This document shows, one piece after another, positions 58,960-64,000 of a DNA stretch of 64,000 nt. The stretch covers positions 316,972 through 380,971 of the forward strand of contig JBFXAQ010000004.1 of assembly GCA_050184115.1 (NCBI GenBank). The letters are read 5' to 3'. Below the pieces are notes generated by a model. That model worked only from the letters and a program-made list of their open reading frames with translations. It ran no database searches and had not been told where the DNA came from. The stretch is from JACKNG01 sp050184115. Lineage in GTDB: Bacteria; Pseudomonadota; Gammaproteobacteria; Ga0077536. The translations under genes and the position numbers were made by a program. Position 1 is the first letter of the stretch. Each line of letters begins with the position of its first letter.

Positions 58960-59148
58960 ATGGCCCGCATGCGCCGCTGGCTGGCATTCCTGCGCGCCTG
59001 GGCCGCGTGGCTGAACGGCGACGCGGCCTACGCGCACTACTGCGCGCACCTCGGCCGTGCCCATCCGGACGAGCCGCTGCCGAGCCGTGCCGAGTTCCAC
59101 CGCGCCGAGACCGAGCGGCGCTGGAACGGCATCAGGCGGTGCTGTTGA
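58960..59148 (+). CDS. ybdD: YbdD/YjiX-family small protein
   Basis: A 62-residue protein one base after the cstA stop. The text WLNGDAAYAHYCAHLGRAHPDEPLPSRAEFHRAETERRWNG matches the YbdD/YjiX (DUF466) consensus, with Y-x-x-Y-x-x-H-x3-H-P-x3-x-M/P-x-x-x-E-F-x-R. These are always next to cstA-type genes and are required for transport. A second possible start is at 58969. Ends in RRCC. Confidence 0.88.
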   Translation: MARMRRWLAFLRAWAAWLNGDAAYAHYCAHLGRAHPDEPLPSRAEFHRAETERRWNGIRRCC

Positions 59149-59151
59149 GTG

Positions 59152-59478
59152 TCAGCCGCCGAGCCGCTCGGCCAGCCGCAGGCCGACCACGCCGAGCACG
59201 ATCACGGCAATCGAGGCGAGCTTGAGGGCCGAGGCCGATTCGCCGAACCAGGCGATGCCGATGAGCGTGATGAGGGTCATGCCGAGCGCCGCCCACAGGG
59301 CGTAGGCGACGCTGATGTCGATGCTGCGCACGGCCACCGTGAGACACGCGATGCTCGCACCGTAGCAGGCGAACACCACCACGCTCGGCAGGAGCTGGCG
59401 AAAGCCGTCGGCGAACTTCATCGCCGTGGTGCCGCAGACCTCGAAGACGATCGCGGCGATGAGCCAGAGCCAGGCCAC
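59152..59478 (-). CDS. SMR-family multidrug/quaternary cation exporter
   Basis: A 108-residue four-helix small multidrug resistance protein. The helix-1 Glu that couples protons and drugs is in AAIVFEVCGTTAMKFADGF, followed by PSVVVFACYGASIACLTVAVRSIDISVAYALWAALGMTLITLIGIAWFGES, the standard SMR pattern. The start is GTG at 59478 with CCGGAG before it, 19 bases after the stop of the DUF3127 gene on the same strand. It may be EmrE-, Gdx- or SugE-like (quaternary ammonium or guanidinium); the pattern does not separate them. Possibly part of a two-gene unit with the upstream gene. Confidence 0.87.
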   Translation of the reverse strand: MAWLWLIAAIVFEVCGTTAMKFADGFRQLLPSVVVFACYGASIACLTVAVRSIDISVAYALWAALGMTLITLIGIAWFGESASALKLASIAVIVLGVVGLRLAERLGG

Positions 59479-59497
59479 GCGCTCCGGCCCGTGCGCC

Positions 59498-59878
59498 TCA
59501 GAACGGCACGTCGTCGTCAGTGAAGGGCGGTGGTTCGTCGTCGCGCGGCGGGCGGTCGTCGGCGCGCTTCTTGCCGCCGCTGCCACCACCGCTGCCCTGG
59601 CCGCGCAGGGCGCGCACGTCGAGACTGTTGAAATAGCGCACCTCGCCCTGGCGGCTGGTCCATTCGCGGCCACGCAGGCTGAAGTCGACCTCGACGGTGT
59701 CGCCGACGCGGAACTGCTCGATCTCACCGACGCGGTCGCCGGTCAGCTCGAACGCCACGTACTGCGGGTAGTTGGGGTTCTCGGCGATCTCGAGCACGAA
59801 CTCGCGCTTCTGGAATCGATCGGTGATCTGCTTCGTCTCGAAGACGGCGTGCAGCCGTCCGCTGGTGGTCATGCTCAT
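59498..59878 (-). CDS. DUF3127 OB-fold protein with SSB-like C-terminal tail
   Basis: A 126-residue protein. Residues 5-90 fit DUF3127, an OB-like beta barrel (GRLHAVFETKQITDRFQKREFVLEIAENPNYPQYVAFELTGDRVGEIEQFRVGDTVEVDFSLRGREW). Then a Gly-rich and acidic linker leads to the end DDDVPF, nearly the DDDIPF tip by which single-stranded DNA-binding protein recruits repair proteins. This strongly suggests that it behaves as an SSB-like protein, binding nucleic acid and contacting SSB partners. Two starts are near each other; 59878 gives the conserved N-terminus. Same strand as the SMR gene. Confidence 0.8.
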   Translation of the reverse strand: MSMTTSGRLHAVFETKQITDRFQKREFVLEIAENPNYPQYVAFELTGDRVGEIEQFRVGDTVEVDFSLRGREWTSRQGEVRYFNSLDVRALRGQGSGGGSGGKKRADDRPPRDDEPPPFTDDDVPF

Positions 59879-59911
59879 GGGCTTTGCTTCAGGGATCGGT
59901 TGGAAACGGGA

Positions 59912-59938
59912 CCGGTCGCGCGGAACACGCGCGACCGG
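59912..59938 (-). terminator. Hairpin downstream of LLM gene
   Basis: An 11-bp perfect stem (CCGGTCGCGCG / CGCGCGACCGG, 5-base loop) lies 13 bases past the stop of the LLM gene. Reading on the minus strand it is followed by TCCCGTTTCC, a weak T tract. It separates the LLM gene from DUF3127. Confidence 0.5.
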
Positions 59939-59950
59939 CCAGCGGCGGCT

Positions 59951-61045
59951 TCAGGCGGCGCGGGTCGCGGCCATGCCGAGGTTGCGCAGTTCCGGCATGC
60001 AGTCACTGGCGAAGACTTCGAGCGAACGCATGGCGCAATCGAAGGGCATGCCGGCGAAGCGGAAGCATGTCAGCATGTCGAAGTCACCGACGATCCGGCG
60101 CCGCTGCTCGACCATGTCGATGACCTGCTGCGGGGTGCCGTGGACCTGGGTGGCGAGGTACATCTCGGCGACGTTCTCGAGCCCGGCTTCGCGCATCGCC
60201 GCGGCACTCTCGCCGTAGTCGGCATAGCCCTTGGTGTTGGCGTAGTGCTCGCCCATCATCTCGTAGTGATGCATGACACTGTGCAGGTAACCGATGATGT
60301 ACTTGCGCGCGTTGTCGGCGGCACGACCGGCATCGCGGTCGACCACCGAGAGATCGGTGAAGAACGGTACCGGCGGCGCCTCGCCGTGCAAGCGACGGTA
60401 CTCGGCGGCGTAGGTGTCGATCTCCTGGCGATGGACCTCGAGCGGCTTGTAGGTGAACTGCATGATCTTGGCGCGGTTGACGGCGGCTTCGACGACCGAG
60501 TCGCTGGACATCGCGACCTGCACCAAGCGGTCCCTGAAGCTCTTCGTCGGACGCGGGCGGATGGCGGCTTCCGGCTGCTTGAAGTGCTTGCCCTCGTGGG
60601 CCTTCATGACCCCGCTCTCGAGTGCGTCGAGGATCATCGGCGTGGCCTCGTCGAAGCGATCGCGCGAGTCGTCCATGGAGATGCCGAACTGGTTGTACTC
60701 GCGTCGCGACAGACCACGGCCGAGGCCGAGGACCAGACGCCCGCCTGAGAGTTCGTCGAGCAGGGCGGCCTTCTCAGCCACGCGCAACGGCTCGTTCCAC
60801 GGCACGATGACTGCGGCGGTGAGGAGCTTGGCCTGCTTGGTCCGGCCCGCCAGGTTGGCCAGGTAGACGAAGTTGTCGGGGCAGAAGGAGTAGTCCTCGA
60901 AATGGTGCTCGACGATGCCGATGAGGTCGTAGCCGAGTTCGTCGGCACGCAGCGCGAGGCGCATCTCTTCGTCGTAGACCTGGTGATCGGTGACGGACGG
61001 GTCGTAGCCCCAGCTCTGGGCCAGAAGTTGACAGCCGATTTGCAT
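59951..61045 (-). CDS. LLM class flavin-dependent oxidoreductase (bacterial luciferase-like)
   Basis: A 364-residue luciferase-like monooxygenase of a subgroup different from the two shorter LLM proteins in the window. Segments: LALRADELGYDLIGIVEHHFEDYSFCPDNFVYLANLAGRTKQAKLLTAAVIVPWNEPLRVAEKAALLDELSGGRLVLGLGRGLSRREYNQFGISMDDSRDRF and QVAMSSDSVVEAA. The E-H-H-F near residue 46 is typical of the flavin/substrate-binding corner in alkanal monooxygenase relatives. FMN plus a separate reductase is expected. Monocistronic, divergent from the antiporter gene. Confidence 0.84.
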   Translation of the reverse strand: MQIGCQLLAQSWGYDPSVTDHQVYDEEMRLALRADELGYDLIGIVEHHFEDYSFCPDNFVYLANLAGRTKQAKLLTAAVIVPWNEPLRVAEKAALLDELSGGRLVLGLGRGLSRREYNQFGISMDDSRDRFDEATPMILDALESGVMKAHEGKHFKQPEAAIRPRPTKSFRDRLVQVAMSSDSVVEAAVNRAKIMQFTYKPLEVHRQEIDTYAAEYRRLHGEAPPVPFFTDLSVVDRDAGRAADNARKYIIGYLHSVMHHYEMMGEHYANTKGYADYGESAAAMREAGLENVAEMYLATQVHGTPQQVIDMVEQRRRIVGDFDMLTCFRFAGMPFDCAMRSLEVFASDCMPELRNLGMAATRAA

Positions 61046-61473
61046 GCGAAATCCCCTCGATGATCGCTCGGGCGGGCGGTGACCCGCGCCTGGGTGGTTG
61101 CAGGACAGGCGGGCGCTCGGGCTGCGCCGCCGGGATGCCGGTGCCCGATTGTCGTCGTTCCGTCACCCGGCCGTCCAGTTCCGGCCCGGACGAGCCGGGC
61201 GCGTGGACGTGACGGACGGCCGCCGACGATGCGCGCGATGTCGGACATGCGGCCCCGCCTGGTCAGGGCTGCCGCCGGCCGGTGGCGGTCGCTCCCGTGA
61301 CGGCGTGGCCGCGTGCCGCGGGCGCAGCGAACCCGAGCTGGCAGCGCCAGTCGTCGCGTGCGTCGTACGCGAACGGACCTGTTCGTTTCTCAGCGACTCC
61401 ATAACACAGGTCAAGGTGGCGCGGTCCGGCTACCTCAGTGTGGCCAGCGGGGAATGAAGCCGATAACACCTGC

Positions 61474-62739
61474 ATGCACGCGCTGGTCCATCTCGCCGTC
61501 GTCTGGAGTTCCGTCTACGTCGCGGTCATGCTCGCCGCGCGGACCCGGCTGACTCCGGTGCTCTATTTCCTCGCCATCGGCTCCTTGTTGGTCAACATCG
61601 GCGTGCTGCCGCGAGAGAGTGATGCCTTCATCGCCGGGATGGCCGAACTCGGTATCGTCCTCATCATGTTCGCGCTCGGTTTCGAGGAGAACTCGAGCCG
61701 CTTCGTCAGCGCGGTCAAGCGCAGTTGGGGCATTGCCCTGTTCGGCGCGGTCGTGCCCTTTGCGGTGGCCTACGTGGTCACCCAGTACTTCTGGGGTGAC
61801 TACCACATGTCGCTGATGTGCGGGCTGGCGATGACCGCGACGGCCGTATCGCTGACCATGGTTTCCCTCAAGAGCGCGGGTCTGCAGCAGTCGGCGGCGG
61901 CGACCGGCATCATGAGCTCAGCCGTGCTCGACGACATCGGCTCGCTGATCCTGGTCGCCGTCCTCATCCCCATCGCCAGCGGGGTGGGCGAGGTGTCGGC
62001 GCACGGGCTGCTCGTCATTGCAGCCAAGGTCGTCGTGTTCTTCGCCATCGTCGTATTCATGGGCGTGGTGCTGTTTCCAGAGAAGCGCGACAGCGCCTGG
62101 GCGCGCATCCCGCTGCTGCGCTACGTCGCGCTGCGCTCGCTGCTCGCCTTCGATCGCGGCGAACACGCCACGCTCGGCGTATTGTTGATGGCGCTGCTCA
62201 CCGGACTGCTCGCACACCTGTTCGGCTTCCATCCGGCCATCGGCGCCTACATGGCGGGGCTGGTGCTGAAGGAGGAGTATTTCCGCTTCGGTGACGAGCT
62301 GACCGTGAACTACTACGAACGTACACGGCAGATCGTCGACAACGTGGCCTTCTCGTGGATCGGACCGGTGTTCTTCGTCAACCTCGGTGCGCACATCGTG
62401 TTCGACTGGGACGTGCTGATCGGTGTCGCGCCGCAGGTTGCCGTGCTGTTCGTCGGGCTGTTCGTCGGCCAGGTCGCCTCGGCCGCGCTCGCCGCGCGCT
62501 ACACCGGCGGCTTCGACGCCCGCGACAGCCTGCTGATCGGTTTCGGCATGCTCGGGCGCGCCGAACTCGCCTTCGTCGTCATCGACATCGCCTACGTGCA
62601 GTTGCCGATCCTGAACACCGAGACCTTCTACATGCTGATGGCGACCGCCTTCGGTCTCAACGTCGCCGTGCCGCTGACCATCGCGTGGTGGAAGCTGCGT
62701 TACCCCGAGGCAGCGCTGCCGGCGTATCGGGGGCTCTGA
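61474..62739 (+). CDS. Cation:proton antiporter (CPA2/Kef-like)
   Basis: A 421-residue integral membrane protein of the monovalent cation:proton antiporter superfamily, about 12 helices. MCGLAMTATAVSLTMVSLKSAGLQQSAAATGIMSSAVLDDIGSLILVAVLIPI holds the key LDD acidic pair; FGFHPAIGAYMAGLVLKEEYF and GFGMLGRAELAFVVIDIAY are also typical of CPA2. No cytoplasmic TrkA-N domain is attached. The ATG at 61474 was chosen over GTG 61438 because the first helix begins there, though its ribosome site is poor. Na+ or K+ exchange for protons is expected; the ion cannot be decided. Confidence 0.86.
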   Translation: MHALVHLAVVWSSVYVAVMLAARTRLTPVLYFLAIGSLLVNIGVLPRESDAFIAGMAELGIVLIMFALGFEENSSRFVSAVKRSWGIALFGAVVPFAVAYVVTQYFWGDYHMSLMCGLAMTATAVSLTMVSLKSAGLQQSAAATGIMSSAVLDDIGSLILVAVLIPIASGVGEVSAHGLLVIAAKVVVFFAIVVFMGVVLFPEKRDSAWARIPLLRYVALRSLLAFDRGEHATLGVLLMALLTGLLAHLFGFHPAIGAYMAGLVLKEEYFRFGDELTVNYYERTRQIVDNVAFSWIGPVFFVNLGAHIVFDWDVLIGVAPQVAVLFVGLFVGQVASAALAARYTGGFDARDSLLIGFGMLGRAELAFVVIDIAYVQLPILNTETFYMLMATAFGLNVAVPLTIAWWKLRYPEAALPAYRGL

Positions 62740-62909
62740 AGCCTCTGAAGCTGCGGCGAGAGGGGGCGGATCAGCCCGCTTAACCATTCGGAGTGTCAGC
62801 TTTTCTTTCCAACGCGAATGGTTGACCGGAGCATGGCCAGAAAATTTATAACTTATTGAAATATTGAATTATTTTGATCAGCGCGTGTTTCCTCACCGGC
62901 GCGCTCTCG

Positions 62910-62926
62910 TGTCAACGGATTTGACA
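62910..62926. promoter_or_regulatory. Palindrome TGTCAA-N5-TTGACA, candidate enhancer-binding site
   Basis: Perfect 6-5-6 dyad about 67 bases upstream of the sigma-54 -24 element, the normal position for an activator (bEBP) site. The TTGACA half could also be read as a -35 box, but no good -10 follows at 16-18 bases. A PrsR-like response regulator is the expected activator for PEP-CTERM genes. Confidence 0.5.
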
Positions 62927-62992
62927 TTGGCGGCATGAGTTCTTTGGAGGATAAGACCCATCTTATTGAATAATAATGAAAATATTAATAAG

Positions 62993-63006
62993 GCACGATA
63001 TTTGCC
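62993..63006 (+). promoter_or_regulatory. Sigma-54 (RpoN) promoter of PEP-CTERM gene
   Basis: AGGCACG-ATAT-TTGCC has the -24 GG (62993-62994) and -12 GC (63005-63006) exactly 10 bases apart, with CACG and TTT as in the consensus TGGCACG-N4-TTGC. Transcription would begin near 63017, giving an 80-base leader before the ATG at 63097. Only the first T of the consensus differs (A). Confidence 0.75.
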
Positions 63007-63096
63007 TTTAGTTTGATGAGAGCACAGTGAGTTCAGTCAACCCATCGCGCGTCTCGCGATGGCGGCATCATCGAAATACGTCGAGGGCTCGAAACA

Positions 63097-63825
63097 ATGA
63101 AACCAATCATCCAAGCATGCTGTGGTGCAGTACTCCTCGCGACAGCAACTTCCGCGTCAGCGGTTGTGATCGATTTCACCGGTGGTACAGCGACCTTTGC
63201 CGGAGGCGGCGGGTCGGGTACCACCACCGCCGGCAGCGAGCTGTTCAATAACGTCGACTTCTACGTCGAGAACGGCTTCAAGCTCGATTTCATAAATGCT
63301 TCCCCGAACAACGGTGAACATATTGGTGACTATTACGGCCCGGATGGTACGGGCAACTCCAATGACGTCATCCACGGTCATTGGGCACCGAATTTCGGCG
63401 ACATGTCTGCCATCGAGATCTCGAAGGTCGGCGGCGGAACCTTCGACCTCAACTATTTCATCCTCACCTCCAACACCGCGATTGGTGGCGGTCCGGCCAC
63501 TGGCAACGAGCAGACCTACATCCAGGCTTGGATGGGTGGAGTAATGACCTACCAGCAATTGCTGCCACCGGAAAGCTGGGGTTGGGTCGGCGTGCACAAC
63601 CCGGGCCCGCTGCAGAACGATCCGCAGATTTACCTGGGCTCGGAGTTCGACAATGTCGATCTCGTGCGCTTTGTTGTCGGCAACGATGTCTTCTGCTTTG
63701 GCATGGACGAGTTCTACATCGACGAAGCCGCCCCGCCGCCGCGTGGGGTGCCGGAACCAGCCGGCCTGGCGCTCGTGGGACTTGGATTGGTCGGCGCAGT
63801 ACGCCGGCGCAAATCCCGCGGTTGA
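63097..63825 (+). CDS. PEP-CTERM sorting-domain surface protein
   Basis: A 242-residue exported protein. It has a signal peptide (IIQACCGAVLLATATSASA), a beta-rich Gly/Asn-rich body with no known enzyme domain (LFNNVDFYVENGFKLDF, FDLNYFILTSNT), and a C-terminal VPEP motif followed by a hydrophobic helix and a basic RRRKSRG end. This is the PEP-CTERM signal recognised by exosortase (EpsH/XrtA-type), so the protein is processed and delivered to the envelope or extracellular matrix. The body resembles choice-of-anchor-type domains of such proteins. Strong sigma-54 promoter upstream and a terminator downstream make it a single-gene unit. Confidence 0.9.
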   Translation: MKPIIQACCGAVLLATATSASAVVIDFTGGTATFAGGGGSGTTTAGSELFNNVDFYVENGFKLDFINASPNNGEHIGDYYGPDGTGNSNDVIHGHWAPNFGDMSAIEISKVGGGTFDLNYFILTSNTAIGGGPATGNEQTYIQAWMGGVMTYQQLLPPESWGWVGVHNPGPLQNDPQIYLGSEFDNVDLVRFVVGNDVFCFGMDEFYIDEAAPPPRGVPEPAGLALVGLGLVGAVRRRKSRG

Positions 63826-63846
63826 GCGATCGCGAAGCCATCCCAG

Positions 63847-63873
63847 ACGGGGCCGGTCGGCCCCGTTTTTTTT
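63847..63873 (+). terminator. Rho-independent terminator after PEP-CTERM gene
   Basis: Stem ACGGGGCC / GGCCCCGT with loop GGTC followed by eight T. It ends 4 bases before the stop codon of the convergent transposase. Confidence 0.9.
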
Positions 63874-63876
63874 GGT

Positions 63877-64000
63877 TCATCGCGCAATACCGGGGAAGGC
63901 GGCGCGTATTTTCAGGAAGAAGTAATCCTGGTCTCTGTACCCATAAGCGCGCCGCTTGATGACCTTGATGGTGTTGTTGATACCCTCAAGGACGCTCGTG
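63877..64000 (-). CDS. ISL3-family transposase, 3' end
   Basis: The last 41 codons visible before the right edge read TSVLEGINNTIKVIKRRAYGY and RDQDYFFLKIRAAFPGIAR on the minus strand. L-E-G-I-N-N-x-I-K-V-I-K-R-R-A-Y-G-x-R-D is the hallmark C-terminal block of ISL3-type DDE transposases, containing the catalytic Glu. The IS lies mostly outside the window, so its completeness and inverted repeats cannot be judged. Confidence 0.85.
   Translation of the reverse strand, partial: TSVLEGINNTIKVIKRRAYGYRDQDYFFLKIRAAFPGIAR

Larger units (their letters stand above)
62740..63096. other. AT-rich regulatory region upstream of PEP-CTERM gene
   Basis: About 360 bases. From 62820 onward the composition changes sharply to AT-rich (runs such as AATTATTTTGATC and TTATTGAATAATAATG), unlike anything else in the window. 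It holds a 17-bp palindrome and a sigma-54 type promoter (separate entries). No coding sequence. Confidence 0.7.

Noticed and set aside
56880..58970. 696-codon minus-strand frame over cstA
   Set aside because: His/Asp/Glu/Arg-rich composition without domains; cstA on the plus strand is certain.
62921..62948. Sigma-70 promoter reading TTGACA as a -35 box
   Set aside because: No acceptable -10 box at 16-18 bases; the sigma-54 elements downstream fit much better and TTGACA is one arm of a dyad.

Overview
The window is 64 kb of very GC-rich DNA with strong G/C preference at third codon positions. It looks chromosomal and Gram-negative: it has an outer-membrane porin, a yjcH-actP pair, a cstA-ybdD pair, a lipoprotein M48 protease and a PEP-CTERM surface protein with a sigma-54 type promoter. 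The mix of many acyl-CoA dehydrogenases, Baeyer-Villiger-type flavoproteins, a P450, luciferase-like oxidoreductases and thioesterases suggests an environmental Pseudomonadota (gammaproteobacterium-like) that degrades steroid-, terpene- or hydrocarbon-type compounds. This placement is inference; no rRNA or tRNA gene is present to fix it.

Layout. 1-7 kb: SMP-30-like lactonase (partial), two coupled hotdog thioesterases, a porin, an AttH/CrtC-like protein divergent from an APH-type kinase, and a secreted VDAYN-repeat protein. 7-15 kb: an ABM protein, a DeaD-type helicase, BVMO-like protein 1, acetate symporter genes, and a repeat-rich tract with a partial duplication of exoD. 15-25 kb: a small element with inverted ends, three acyl-CoA dehydrogenase-family genes, an LLM oxidoreductase, a class II deacetylase, an AraC regulator, a metallo-beta-lactamase-fold protein and a MetE/UROD-like protein. 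25-35 kb: a SnoaL protein, an unusual reductive-dehalogenase-like protein with a duplicated N-terminal domain, DoxX, and a minus-strand set of overlapping genes (dehydrogenase, P450, BVMO interrupted by a stop codon, sulfotransferase). 35-46 kb: BVMO-like protein 3 and a plus-strand catabolic run (crotonase, fused double acyl-CoA dehydrogenase, MaoC, a halohydrin-dehalogenase-like SDR, LLM, esterase, HugZ-like). 46-49 kb: a compact DUF1538-DUF1538-PII-CBS operon.

49-56 kb is the most unusual region. A TPR/SLOG-like protein with a non-canonical class III cyclase domain lies directly upstream of a 1672-residue protein combining TIR, CHAT caspase-like, adenylyl-cyclase and FHA domains, one transmembrane helix, an FGE/SUMF1 domain and two LysM domains. 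I read this as a candidate envelope-sensing signalling or defence module. 56-64 kb: cstA-ybdD, an SMR transporter, a DUF3127 protein with an SSB-like tail, an LLM oxidoreductase, a CPA-type antiporter, the PEP-CTERM gene and the 3' end of an ISL3-type transposase at the right edge.

Short palindromic intergenic repeats with GGGGTCTGACCCC, GGACAGACCACG or GGTGTCAGACACC cores recur between many genes and appear to have shaped local rearrangements. No CRISPR array, rRNA or tRNA was recognised.
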